From: JAHECQ01 sp047638695
Lineage (GTDB): Bacteria; Actinomycetota; Acidimicrobiia; Acidimicrobiales; SZUA-35
DNA length: 64,000 bases
NCBI GenBank assembly: GCA_047638695.1
Contig: JBLINY010000013.1
Location: forward strand, 1 to 64,000
Direction: 5' to 3'
This document shows positions 38,024-46,960 of the stretch, one piece after another (the first letter of the stretch is position 1; each line of letters begins with the position of its first letter). Both the position numbers and the translations under genes were made by a program. The notes beneath the pieces are model-generated. The model had not been told where the DNA came from. It ran no database searches and worked only from the letters and a program-made list of their open reading frames with translations.

Positions 38024-40444
38024 TCAGACTGAAGTTGCTTCACCAACCTGACCATAGAGCGTGGTGCGCTCGACCACGGTGCGGCCCAGAGGTTCGAACT
38101 CGCGCTTGAAGTCATCCGGTGTCATTTCTTGGCCATGGGCAGCCCCGGCGGCGCGAGAGATGTTCTCATCCATCAGCGTTCCGCCTATGTCGTTGCAGCC
38201 AGCCTGGAGGAGCTGTTTGACACTGTCGGTACCGATCTTCACCCAACCCGACTGAATGTTGTCGATGTAGCCGCGATAGGCGATGCGGGCCACGGCATGG
38301 ATCATCAAGTTCTCGCGGAAGGTCGGGCCACGTCGGGCCTTCTTCTGGAGGTAGATAGGTGAAGCCATGTGAACAAACGGAAGCCCGACGAACTCGGTGA
38401 AGCCCCCGGTTTCGGCCTGCAGGTCGCGAGTGATCAACAGGTGCTTCACCCAATGCTCCGGCGACTCGACGGCACCAAACATCATGGTGACGTTCGAGCG
38501 GAGACCCACTTCGTGAGCAGTCCGGTGGGCGAACAGCCATTCCTCGGTGTCGATCTTGTCCGGGCACAGAATGGCCCGAGCGTCATCGCTGAGAATCTCC
38601 GCTGCGGTGCCCGGAAGCGACCGAAGCCCGGCATCCATACAGCGACGGAGATAGTCCGCCAGCGGCTCACCGAGGCGCTTGGCCCCTTCGGTGACCTCCA
38701 GGGCCGTGAAGCCATGGATGTGCATCTCTGGCACCGCTTCCTTTACCGCCCGGGCGACGTCGATGTAGTAATCGCCGTCGAAGTCGGGATGGATGCCACC
38801 CTGCAGGCAGACCTCAGTCGCCCCCTTGGCCCAGGCTTCGGTGACCCGCTCCTGCATCTCTTGGAGCGTGAGCAGGTAGGGCTTGCCTCGCAGGTTCAGA
38901 CTCATCGGCCCCTTCGAGAAGCCGCAGAAACGGCATTTGAAGGTGCAAACGTTGGTGTAGTTGATGTTGCGATTGACCACATAGGTGATCTCGTCGCCGA
39001 CGATTTCCTTGCGAAGGTCATCAGCCAGGCGGGCAACGGCCGACACCTCGGGACCGCGGGCCGAGAACAACGACAAGAGTTCATCAGTGCCTGTCTCCTG
39101 CCCCAGCCGCACGCCTTCGATCACTTCAGCGACCCGGCCGCTGATGGGTCGATCGTCGGAGATCAGGTCGGGAGGAGTGCTCGGTGCGCCCGAATACCAC
39201 TGAGTCGAGCGGTCACCGATGAGAATCACATCGGCACCGTCGTCGCCCTGACTAACGAACTCGGCCTTCTCCGGAAATTGAGCGCCGGGATCGTCGCGCC
39301 CCATGCCCTCTGAGTCTGACCGATCAAGCACGCCGAAACGAGTGTCGGCATGTACCCACTCGGTTCCGTAGTCGGCGGAGTTGTAGACATCGCCAATTCC
39401 GGTGACGGTGCGGGCGAACTCGGGATAGATCGTGAGACGAGGTGCCAGAGTGAAGCCTCGGTCCTCGGTGATTTGACGTAGGCGAGCGAGCTCGGGCCAG
39501 GGGCGCTCGGGGTTCACATGGTCGGCGGTGATGGGGGACACGCCACCCCAGTCGTCGATACCTGTGTCGAGCAGCTTGCCGTAGTCGTCACTGAGATTTG
39601 GTGGCGCCTGCAGATGGACGTCGGCCGGCAGAATCAGCCGGGCCAAGGCAATGGCCCGGAAGTAGGCGTCGTCGGGGCAGGGGTCACTCTTCCACATTGC
39701 TGTTCCGGCTTTTGGAAGGAAGTTCTGAACAATAACTTCCTGGACATGACCGAAGCGGCGATGACTGGCGGCAATGGCTTCGAGCGCATCGACCCGATCC
39801 TGCTCGTTCTCGCCGATACCGACGAGAATTCCCGTGGTGAAGGGAATCTTCAGCTCGCCGGCGGCATCGAGGGTGGCGAGCCGTCGGGCCGGCTGTTTGT
39901 CAGGTGCGTTCCGGTGGCATTCGAGGTCGTCACGCAGGGACTCGATCATCATGCCTTGACTCGGCGACACTCGCCGCAGCTGCTCGAGCTCGTGCGGATG
40001 CAGAGCTCCGGCGTTGGCGTGGGGCAACAAGCCTGTCTCGGTCAGAACCAACTGACACATAGCCTCGAGGTAGTCAACGGTGGAGGCGTAGCCTCGTTCG
40101 GCCAACCATTCGGCTGCAGCCGGATAACGGAGCTCGGGCCGTTCACCGAGCGTGAAGAGCGCCTCGTGGCAGCCAGCCCGTGCACCCTGTTTGGCGATCC
40201 GCAGAACCTCGTGGGGCTCGAGGAAGACGTTCTCGAGCCTGGCCGGTGGCTGGGCGAACGTGCAATACCCGCATTGGTCCTGACACAACATGGTCAGGGG
40301 AATGAACACCTTGGGTGAGTACGTGATGCGAGTGCCGAACGCCGCATCGCGCAGAGCGGCTGCCCGCAGCATCAGCTCCTCGGTAGTGAGTTTCAGCAAG
40401 TCGCCGGTTGCAGTGTTCCCGGTTGCAGTGTTGATAGTGGTCAC
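38024..40444 (-). CDS. fbiC: FO synthase, fused CofG/CofH (F420 biosynthesis)
   Basis: An 806-residue double radical-SAM enzyme that joins tyrosine and a ribityl-diaminouracil into FO, the chromophore of coenzyme F420. The CofG half has CQDQCGYCTF and the CofH half CTFKCRFCGF, each a CX3CX2C cluster. LPHANAGALHPHEL and VCLQGGIHPDFDGDYYID are typical of the two halves. The start is GTG 40444 with GGAGG upstream; it overlaps the hxlR stop in GTGA, so translation is coupled to the regulator. Indicates an F420-using organism. Confidence 0.97.
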   Translation of the reverse strand: MTTINTATGNTATGDLLKLTTEELMLRAAALRDAAFGTRITYSPKVFIPLTMLCQDQCGYCTFAQPPARLENVFLEPHEVLRIAKQGARAGCHEALFTLGERPELRYPAAAEWLAERGYASTVDYLEAMCQLVLTETGLLPHANAGALHPHELEQLRRVSPSQGMMIESLRDDLECHRNAPDKQPARRLATLDAAGELKIPFTTGILVGIGENEQDRVDALEAIAASHRRFGHVQEVIVQNFLPKAGTAMWKSDPCPDDAYFRAIALARLILPADVHLQAPPNLSDDYGKLLDTGIDDWGGVSPITADHVNPERPWPELARLRQITEDRGFTLAPRLTIYPEFARTVTGIGDVYNSADYGTEWVHADTRFGVLDRSDSEGMGRDDPGAQFPEKAEFVSQGDDGADVILIGDRSTQWYSGAPSTPPDLISDDRPISGRVAEVIEGVRLGQETGTDELLSLFSARGPEVSAVARLADDLRKEIVGDEITYVVNRNINYTNVCTFKCRFCGFSKGPMSLNLRGKPYLLTLQEMQERVTEAWAKGATEVCLQGGIHPDFDGDYYIDVARAVKEAVPEMHIHGFTALEVTEGAKRLGEPLADYLRRCMDAGLRSLPGTAAEILSDDARAILCPDKIDTEEWLFAHRTAHEVGLRSNVTMMFGAVESPEHWVKHLLITRDLQAETGGFTEFVGLPFVHMASPIYLQKKARRGPTFRENLMIHAVARIAYRGYIDNIQSGWVKIGTDSVKQLLQAGCNDIGGTLMDENISRAAGAAHGQEMTPDDFKREFEPLGRTVVERTTLYGQVGEATSV

Positions 40445-40905
40445 GTTTCGTTCCTCCGACCGGGGCCGGGACGGCTCCGGATATGACGTGGGGTGATATC
40501 TGTTTCGCAGTTCGGGCACTCGACACGTTGCTCGAGCGGAGTACCGCACAAGTCATGGACGAGCACGGTGGCCGGCTGGCCATCCGCCATCCAGCGATCG
40601 CCCCAGCCCATCAGTGCGATGAGGGCAGGCGAGAGATCGCGGCCTTTGTCGGTAAGTCGGTACTCGTACCGCACCGGGCGCTCCTGATAGGGCAACTTCT
40701 CGACAACGCCGCTGTTGACCAGCTTCGTGAGTCGAGCAGACAAGAGATTCTTGGCGATCCCTAGGCTCTCTTGAAGTTCAGAGAAGCGATAGACGCCTCG
40801 GAAGATGTCTCGTAGCACCAACACCGTCCAGCGGTCGCCGATAACGGCCAGCGTGGCGGCAATCGAACATGTCGATTGGTCGATGGAAGCGTCCACGTCC
40901 TGCAT
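40441..40905 (-). CDS. HxlR-type transcriptional regulator
   Basis: A 154-residue winged-helix regulator. CSIAATLAVIGDRWTVLVLRDIFRGVYRFSELQ and LLSARLTKLVNSGVVEKLPYQERPVRYEYRLTDKG are the HxlR domain hallmarks, including the N-terminal cysteine often used for redox or electrophile sensing. An extra CPNCETD in the tail adds a possible metal or thiol site. I use ATG 40905; a longer frame to 41016 would overlap the alkB promoter. Translationally coupled to fbiC, so it may regulate F420 synthesis. Confidence 0.9.
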   Translation of the reverse strand: MQDVDASIDQSTCSIAATLAVIGDRWTVLVLRDIFRGVYRFSELQESLGIAKNLLSARLTKLVNSGVVEKLPYQERPVRYEYRLTDKGRDLSPALIALMGWGDRWMADGQPATVLVHDLCGTPLEQRVECPNCETDITPRHIRSRPGPGRRNET

Positions 40906-40915
40906 AACAGGCAGC

Positions 40916-40958
40916 AACGTAGGTGAGTTGGTTTCGATTTGCAACTCAATCAGTTGAG
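40916..40958 (-). promoter_or_regulatory. Candidate promoter and operator of hxlR-fbiC
   Basis: On the minus strand TTGCAA (40939-40944), a 17-nt spacer and TACGTT (40916-40921) make a plausible promoter. A perfect CTCAA-N4-TTGAG palindrome at 40945-40958 abuts the -35, a good place for an autoregulatory HxlR operator. Confidence 0.45.
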
Positions 40959-41001
40959 AATCACTACTGACCCGCCGAGGTTGACGGTCATACCTTTCCG
41001 C

Positions 41002-41007
41002 TAAGAT
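41002..41007 (+). promoter_or_regulatory. Putative -10 box (leaderless) of alkB
   Basis: TAAGAT followed by 7 nt and ATG 41015. A TTGACG lies at 40981-40986 (15-nt spacer), a possible -35. The LexA box overlaps the last base of this hexamer. Confidence 0.65.
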
Positions 41008-41022
41008 CGAACACATGTTCGA
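41007..41022 (+). promoter_or_regulatory. Perfect LexA (SOS) box over the alkB start codon
   Basis: TCGAACACATGTTCGA matches the mycobacterial LexA consensus TCGAAC-N4-GTTCGA at every fixed base. It is the centre of a longer 11-4-11 palindrome at 41002-41027 (TAAGATCGAAC/GTTCGATCTTA). It covers the predicted transcription start and the ATG. Confidence 0.85.
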
Positions 41023-41638
41023 TCTTAAACCAGTTCAAGGGAGCCTCCTGGCTACGGGAGCACCCCAAGTACCAACGGGACTGGGGACCGTAACCCGGAT
41101 CGACCTGGGGCACGGTGCGTGGATCGATTGGGCCAGCGATTGGTTACCTGGCGCTGACGAGTGGTTGGACCTCATGGCGCGCGAGCTTCCCTGGCAGCAG
41201 GCCGAACGACCGATGTACGAGCGCATGGTCGAGGTGCCGCGGCTCATCTGCTCGTTCGACTCGCCTCACGACGAACGTATTCCCCTCGACCTACTTCGAT
41301 TGCGACCCGTCTTGGAAGCTGCCTACGGACGGTCGCTGCCCCGCATCGGGGCGAATTGGTATCGTGATGGCAACGACAGCGTTGCCTTCCATGCCGACAA
41401 GGTGCCGTTCCCTGGCGATTCCCTCGTTGTCATCGTGGCAGTTGGCGAACGCCGACCCTTCCACCTCCGGCCCCGCCGGGATCCAGACGGACGTACCCTC
41501 GAAGGACCAACCCATCGCTTTGCCTTTGGGCGCGGCGACCTGCTGGTCATGGGCGGCACTACGCAAGCCTATTTCCAGCACGGCGTGCCAAAACAAGCCG
41601 GCGACCGGACCCGGGTAAGCCTTATGTACCGCGACTAG
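41015..41638 (+). CDS. alkB: AlkB-like Fe(II)/2-oxoglutarate DNA dealkylase
   Basis: A 207-residue dioxygenase that oxidatively removes alkyl groups from DNA or RNA bases. The iron ligands are in NWYRDGNDSVAFHAD (His126, Asp128) and YFQHGVPK (His189); Arg200 and Arg206 (RVSLMYR) fit the AlkB RxNxTxR-type 2-oxoglutarate site. Length is typical of AlkB/ALKBH2-like proteins. The start codon lies within a LexA box, so it should be induced by DNA damage. Its end overlaps the opposing transaldolase stop in CTAG. Confidence 0.93.
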   Translation: MFDLKPVQGSLLATGAPQVPTGLGTVTRIDLGHGAWIDWASDWLPGADEWLDLMARELPWQQAERPMYERMVEVPRLICSFDSPHDERIPLDLLRLRPVLEAAYGRSLPRIGANWYRDGNDSVAFHADKVPFPGDSLVVIVAVGERRPFHLRPRRDPDGRTLEGPTHRFAFGRGDLLVMGGTTQAYFQHGVPKQAGDRTRVSLMYRD

Positions 41639-42732
41639 CGGCTGATCTCCTCTGCGCGGGTGCCGAGCGTCTCGAGCACTTCGTCGAAGCTCTTGGCGAA
41701 GCTACTGACCCCTTCGACTTCAAGTTTGGCTGCGACCTCTTCCAAATCGATACCGAGCGCAGCCAAGTCAGCCACAACTTGGTGGGCTGCCGCCGGATCA
41801 GCGTCGACGGTGCGAGCTACCGTGCCGTGGTCGTCGAACGCTAGCAACGTAGCGTCAGGCAGCGTGTTGACGGTGTTGGGTCCAACGAGGGTGTCGACGT
41901 ACAACGTGTCGGGATATGACGGATCCTTCGTCGAGGTTGATGCCCACAGCGGTCGCTGCAAACGAGCGCCCCGCGCCGCGAGCGCATCCCATCTCGGACC
42001 CGAGAATGTCTGACCAAAACGTTCATAGGCAATCTGCCCCTGCGCCACCGCGGCCTTGCCCCGCAGCGCTTTGGACTCGTCGGTCCCGATCTCGTCGAGT
42101 CGTCGATCGACCTCGACGTCGACGCGACTGATGAAGAACGAGGCCACAGACGACACCGACGAAAGATCGTCGAGCGCACACGCTTCGAGCCCGGCGAGGT
42201 AGGCCTCCATCACCGCGGCATAGCGGTCGAGGCTGAAAATGAGGGTGACGTTGATCGATCGACCCTCGCTAACCAGAGTCTGGACGGCGGGAACGCCCTC
42301 AATGGTTGCCGGCACCTTGATATAGACGTTGGGGGCATCAATCCGATCATCGAGCTCGCGGCCCGCTGCGATCGTGGCGGCTTCGTCGTGGGCGAGCGCC
42401 GGGGACACCTCCACCGACACGTAACCGTCTTCGCCGCCGGATGCCTCGTGAACCGGGCGCAGGAATTCAAGAGCTTGCCGGATATCACCGACCACGAGTT
42501 CCCAGTACGCATCTTCCACCGATGTTCCCGCCTTCACCAGGCTGGTGAGTTCGGCGTTGTAGTCGTCGGTGTCGATCATGGCCTTGGCGAAGATCGATGG
42601 ATTCGAGGTGAGACCTCGCACGCCACGGTCGATCCACGCTTGTAGCTCGCCCGTCGCCATCCAACCTCGACGGAGATTGTCGAGCCAAGGGCTCTGTCCC
42701 TGCTGGTCGTAGAGATCGTGCAGTCGTGCCAT
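41635..42732 (-). CDS. tal: Transaldolase
   Basis: A 365-residue pentose-phosphate enzyme moving a three-carbon unit between sugar phosphates. LHDLYDQQGQSPWLDNL and GVRGLTSNPSIFAKAM open it; NVYIKVPAT holds the Schiff-base lysine and GRSINVTLIFSLDRY follows. I place the start at ATG 42732 rather than 42765, which fits other actinobacterial transaldolases. It follows transketolase by 22 nt on the same strand. Confidence 0.95.
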   Translation of the reverse strand: MARLHDLYDQQGQSPWLDNLRRGWMATGELQAWIDRGVRGLTSNPSIFAKAMIDTDDYNAELTSLVKAGTSVEDAYWELVVGDIRQALEFLRPVHEASGGEDGYVSVEVSPALAHDEAATIAAGRELDDRIDAPNVYIKVPATIEGVPAVQTLVSEGRSINVTLIFSLDRYAAVMEAYLAGLEACALDDLSSVSSVASFFISRVDVEVDRRLDEIGTDESKALRGKAAVAQGQIAYERFGQTFSGPRWDALAARGARLQRPLWASTSTKDPSYPDTLYVDTLVGPNTVNTLPDATLLAFDDHGTVARTVDADPAAAHQVVADLAALGIDLEEVAAKLEVEGVSSFAKSFDEVLETLGTRAEEISR

Positions 42733-42754
42733 GGTGAGGCCTTTCGCTTGTAGA

Positions 42755-44743
42755 TCAGCCGCCAACGGCGGCCAGAAGTTCTTTCACTGCATCGGTGACG
42801 TTGCCGACGTTCATTCCCAATTCGCTGAGCACGGTCGATCCTGGCGCTGACGCCCCAAAGCGATCGATACCGACCGCGAGATCGGCATGTTCGCCCCAGC
42901 CTTGGGTAATGCCGGCCTCAACCGACACGGTGGGAACGTCGGGCGGCAACACGGCATCTTGTTCATCGAACGACAGGTTGGCGAACGCTTCCCAGCAGGG
43001 CATCGAGACGACACGGACCGCAATGCCATCTGCACCAAGGGCTGCGGCCGCTTCCATGCAGAGCGCCACCTCGCTGCCGGTACCAATCAACACCGCGTCG
43101 GCATCCTCGGCATCGGACAGGACGTAGGCACCCTGGCTCACACCCTCCACCGATGAGTGGGCGAGAATTGGCAAATCCTGACGACTGAGGATGAGGGCCG
43201 TCGGCCCACTCGCGTCGAGCGCTAACTTCCACGCGCCAGCCGTCTCGGTCGCATCGGCGGGGCGGATCACGCGAACACCCGGGATGTTGCGGAGGCTCAT
43301 GACATGCTCAATCGGTTGATGGGTCGGCCCATCTTCGCCGACGCCAACCGAGTCGTGGGTCCAGACAAAGATGCACTTTGCGTTGGACAGACCGGCCAGC
43401 CGCACCGAAGGCCGCATGTAGTCGCTGAAGACCAAAAAGGTGCCGCCGAAGGGGAGGGTGCCGCCGTGATGAGCAAGCCCGACCATCGCCGCACCCATCG
43501 CATGCTCGCGAACACCGAAGTAGACCTGACGGCCCCCCGGGTCGTCCGCACCCTGAACCCCCAAGTCCGGCAGCATCGTGCCGGTATTGCCGGTGAGATC
43601 AGCCGACCCACCAATGAGTCCTGGAGCCTGGGAAGCCAGAGCCGTTAGAACAGCTTGCGACGCCTTGCGGGTTGCCATCTTCTCGCCCGCGATGAAGTTG
43701 GGAAGGAAATCTTCCCAACCGGCGAGCCCGGTGCCGGCCCAAGCCGCATCCCAGGCTGCACGATCGTTCGTGGAGTCGGTGCCCACGTGGGCGGCAAACC
43801 GACTATTCCAGTCGTCGTGAGCTGCTCCGCCTCGGGCGCCAGCCTCGCGGTAGTAGGCGAGCACAGCATCGGGCACCCAGAAGGGCTCGTCAGGTATGCC
43901 CATCACCGCTTTGGTTGCAGTGATGGAAGCATCGTCGAAGGCCAGGCCGTGGGCTTCATGGGTGTCGGTATGATCTGGCGACGGGAACCCAATGTGTGTC
44001 CGCAGAATGATCAGCGACGGTTTGTCTTCGACCGACTTTGCCCGGTCGATGGCTCCCTCGATGGCGTCGAGGTTTTCGGCCTCTTCGCCCAGGTCATTGA
44101 CATCCCAGCCATAGGCAGCGAAGCGGGCGGCAGCGTCGTCGTGGAGCGCCAACTCGGTGACGCCATCGATCGTGATGTGATTGTCGTCGTAGAACACGAT
44201 CAGACGTCCAAGCCCGAGGTGTCCGGCCAGCGAAGCTGCCTCGTGACTAATCCCCTCTGATAGGCATCCGTCGCCTGCGATCACGTAGGTGTAGTGATCG
44301 CTGAGTTCAGACCCGAATCGGGCACGGTGGTTGCGCTCTGCAATCGCCATACCGACACCGTTGCCTAGCCCTTGGCCTAGGGGCCCCGTTGTGACTTCGA
44401 CACCGGCGGTGTGTCCAACCTCCGGATGGCCCGGCGTCGCCGAGCCCCATTGCCGAAAGGCCTTGAGATCATCGAGTTCGAGACCCTGCCCAGTGAGGTG
44501 CAGCATTGAGTACAGCAATATCGACGCATGACCGTTCGACAGAATGAGCCGGTCGCGGTCGGGCCAACTCGGATCGGCGGCGTCGTAGGTCAGGGCCCTG
44601 GTAAAGAGCACATGAGCCAGCGGGGCAAGCGACATCGCCGTGCCCTGGTGACCCGAATTGGCGGCCCGAGGACCGTCCATGCCGAGAGCCCGGATGACAT
44701 CGATGCCGCGCTTCTCAAGTTCGGCGTCAGCTTTGTCGTTCAC
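42755..44743 (-). CDS. tkt: Transketolase
   Basis: A 662-residue thiamine-diphosphate enzyme of the pentose phosphate pathway. AANSGHQGTAMSLAPLAHVL, GHASILLYSMLHLTG and VIAGDGCLSEGISHEAASLAG (ThDP/Mg2+ GDG motif) mark the N-terminal part; HDSVGVGEDGPTHQPIEH the pyrimidine domain. Full length with the C-terminal domain. Starts with GTG. It leads a tkt-tal operon. Confidence 0.96.
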   Translation of the reverse strand: MNDKADAELEKRGIDVIRALGMDGPRAANSGHQGTAMSLAPLAHVLFTRALTYDAADPSWPDRDRLILSNGHASILLYSMLHLTGQGLELDDLKAFRQWGSATPGHPEVGHTAGVEVTTGPLGQGLGNGVGMAIAERNHRARFGSELSDHYTYVIAGDGCLSEGISHEAASLAGHLGLGRLIVFYDDNHITIDGVTELALHDDAAARFAAYGWDVNDLGEEAENLDAIEGAIDRAKSVEDKPSLIILRTHIGFPSPDHTDTHEAHGLAFDDASITATKAVMGIPDEPFWVPDAVLAYYREAGARGGAAHDDWNSRFAAHVGTDSTNDRAAWDAAWAGTGLAGWEDFLPNFIAGEKMATRKASQAVLTALASQAPGLIGGSADLTGNTGTMLPDLGVQGADDPGGRQVYFGVREHAMGAAMVGLAHHGGTLPFGGTFLVFSDYMRPSVRLAGLSNAKCIFVWTHDSVGVGEDGPTHQPIEHVMSLRNIPGVRVIRPADATETAGAWKLALDASGPTALILSRQDLPILAHSSVEGVSQGAYVLSDAEDADAVLIGTGSEVALCMEAAAALGADGIAVRVVSMPCWEAFANLSFDEQDAVLPPDVPTVSVEAGITQGWGEHADLAVGIDRFGASAPGSTVLSELGMNVGNVTDAVKELLAAVGG

Positions 44744-44809
44744 CGTCTGTTACCCCACTTTTCATGCGACGAGGGCCGTCGACTCCGGGGAACACGCTAG
44801 CCCTTCCCA

Positions 44810-45931
44810 CTAGGGAAAAAGCAGGACCATTGCGGTGAATCCGTGCACAGCATTGACCTGACCAATCGGACCCAATTCGCCAGCACAAAACATTCCGGCA
44901 ACGCCGCCCGTGGTGGCCTCGCTGATCAGAGCTGCATCATGACTCGGTTCGGCAAAAAGATGGGCGCCGCGACCGTTGCAAGTGAACACCAGGGCACCCG
45001 CAGCCAAGGCCGTATCCGGCAGCAGGTGTTCGAGATCTTCGTGAGCCGATGCGGCATCGCGCACCTGGAACTGCACCGTCTGACCCACCGCCACCTCGGC
45101 TCCGACCGCGACCCAACCGTTCTCACGGTCGGCCCCCAGAACACCCCGAATGAGAAAGTCGCCACGCTCGAAGACGGTTGACTGCTCGTTGACCACGATG
45201 CCGATGTGCAACCCCTGCGATGCACAGAGCCGGTCCCGGGTCGAAAGCTCGGCCACCATCTCATTCAACCGATCGAGCGCTGGGGCACCGCCCAACTGTT
45301 GAATCATCTGGCCCGAGCTCGCCGTGATCGTCCACGGCTTGCCAACCGGGCGACAGCCCTGACTGACCACCGGAGCAACAACTCCCGGGGGCAAAATCAC
45401 ACCGACCGCGCCGTCTTCGAATTGATGACCGTTGAGCCAGAGTCGATTGGCGGCGGGGCCAAGAGACGCCAGACCACCAGCCAGAGCAGTCTCGGCCGAG
45501 TCCTCGGCCAGCTGATCTATCAGCGCATCAACAGCGAACGTGTAGGGATCGGCCAGCACCAACAGGGTGCTGCCCGACTCGATGTCGGTGGGCAAACCGG
45601 TAACAAGAGGCGGCGAACCGGGCAGCGTCTCGAGCCGGCAGGGGGCCACACGGCCGGTGTGTCCGGCCCACACCACGATGGCGCTGTCGTTCTCGACTTC
45701 TTCGCTTCCGCCGAGCACACCGCTGGCTGTGACAGCCAACACGTTTCCCGGTTGCAGAAGCAGCGTCACCGTCTCGACCGCGTCGGGCAGGTGAGCGGCC
45801 ATGGCCCCCGAGACCATCACCACGACCAGGTCAGGGCCAACCCCGACAGAGTCGACAACGGAACCAATTGCCTCGGCGACAGCGACAGCTGGCTCCGGGT
45901 GTCTGGAAAGCCCCGACGCGTATCTGTTCAT
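44810..45931 (-). CDS. FIST-domain sensory protein
   Basis: A 373-residue protein with the FIST N region (residues ~30-200, including VVVMVSGAMAAHLPDAV and LAVTASGVLGG) and the FIST C region, ending FCAGELGPIGQVNAVHGFTAMVLLFP. The final AGELGP-x-HGFTA motif is characteristic. FIST proteins are thought to sense small ligands such as amino acids. It starts in a 4-nt overlap with the small protein upstream. Confidence 0.87.
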   Translation of the reverse strand: MNRYASGLSRHPEPAVAVAEAIGSVVDSVGVGPDLVVVMVSGAMAAHLPDAVETVTLLLQPGNVLAVTASGVLGGSEEVENDSAIVVWAGHTGRVAPCRLETLPGSPPLVTGLPTDIESGSTLLVLADPYTFAVDALIDQLAEDSAETALAGGLASLGPAANRLWLNGHQFEDGAVGVILPPGVVAPVVSQGCRPVGKPWTITASSGQMIQQLGGAPALDRLNEMVAELSTRDRLCASQGLHIGIVVNEQSTVFERGDFLIRGVLGADRENGWVAVGAEVAVGQTVQFQVRDAASAHEDLEHLLPDTALAAGALVFTCNGRGAHLFAEPSHDAALISEATTGGVAGMFCAGELGPIGQVNAVHGFTAMVLLFP

Positions 45932-46329
45932 TCGACCGGCGGCATCAAGGTGTAAGGCACCACCTGGGTCGAACCATGGTCAATACGGCAATGAGCCAAC
46001 ACCGTGCCGTACTCCTCGAAGGCCAACTCGGCCCGCACCAGGCGGTAGTTGAACTTACCCGGCTCAATGTCGAGAGGCTGCACGTTGCGGGCCAGCGGCT
46101 CGGCTTCGGGGTCGCTGCCAATCATGCGGAAGACGACCTCGAGTGCACCGACGCCCTTGCCGTCTGGCGCCTCCCAGACCAACACCACGAGATGGGGAGC
46201 GACCGTGCAGGGGACCGGAGCGGGTGCCGGAGCCGAGAACTGGATGCCGCTGAGGTCGATACGGGTCGACGGGCCGGGAACCGAGCGGAGCTCGATGTCC
46301 TCCATGAACAGTGCGGCGATGATCTCCAT
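45928..46329 (-). CDS. Protein of unknown function upstream of the FIST gene
   Basis: A 133-residue protein starting MEIIAALFMEDIELRSVPG. It looks like a beta-rich single domain (HLVVLVWEAP, VRAELAFEEYGTVLAHCRI). I use ATG 46329; a longer frame would run into the divergent TetR gene. Coupled to the FIST gene by a 4-nt overlap, so the two probably work together. No family recognised. Confidence 0.65.
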   Translation of the reverse strand: MEIIAALFMEDIELRSVPGPSTRIDLSGIQFSAPAPAPVPCTVAPHLVVLVWEAPDGKGVGALEVVFRMIGSDPEAEPLARNVQPLDIEPGKFNYRLVRAELAFEEYGTVLAHCRIDHGSTQVVPYTLMPPVE

Positions 46330-46348
46330 CCCTGTAGTGTCCTCCACC

Positions 46349-46948
46349 GTGAGGGATGTCCCAACCCGAGAAGCGATTCTTCGTGAAGCGAAGGACTGTT
46401 TCGCCAGGCAGGGTTTTGAAGGAACATCGCTGAACGACATTGCGGCTGGCGTCGGTATTCGTCGCCCAAGCCTGCTGCATTACTTCGCCTCCAAAGAGGC
46501 GATCTATCAGCAGGTCCTACTCGATGCCCTCGAAGACTGGGGTCGCCAGGTCGACCAGGCTCGAATCGGGGAGCTCGATGGCTGGGAGAAGGTCGATGCC
46601 GTCCTCGAGGCCAGTTTCGATTTCTTCCGCACCAACCCGGAGATCGTGCGGATCGTTCGCCGCGAGGCACTGTCGGAACAGGGCCCTCTGGGGCTGAACC
46701 TCGGAGAAGCGTTGCGGCCCTACTTCTTGCGGTCCGTGGCCTTCTTCAAACGAGAGATGGCGGCCGGCTTGTTCCGAGACCAAGACGCGGAGCATCTCGT
46801 GGTGACCGGGTACGGCGCCCTTCTCACGTATTTCTCGGATCAATCAATGCTGCGGGGACTACTCGACGACGATCCCATGAGCATCGTGTCGCTCGAGCGG
46901 CGCTTTGCCCACATGAAACAGTTCATCCGAGCCGCCCTCGAGCCTTGA
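46349..46948 (+). CDS. TetR-family transcriptional regulator
   Basis: A 199-residue regulator. The N-terminal helix-turn-helix is clear: AILREAKDCFARQGFEGTSLNDIAAGVGIRRPSLLHYFASKEAIYQQVL. The ligand domain has FDFFRTNPEIVRIVRREALSE, similar to regulators of lipid genes. GTG 46349 is taken as start; GTG 46337 is possible. It is divergent from the FIST operon with 19 nt between starts, so that operon is its likeliest target. Confidence 0.9.
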   Translation: MRDVPTREAILREAKDCFARQGFEGTSLNDIAAGVGIRRPSLLHYFASKEAIYQQVLLDALEDWGRQVDQARIGELDGWEKVDAVLEASFDFFRTNPEIVRIVRREALSEQGPLGLNLGEALRPYFLRSVAFFKREMAAGLFRDQDAEHLVVTGYGALLTYFSDQSMLRGLLDDDPMSIVSLERRFAHMKQFIRAALEP

Positions 46949-46960
46949 CCACCGGGAGTC

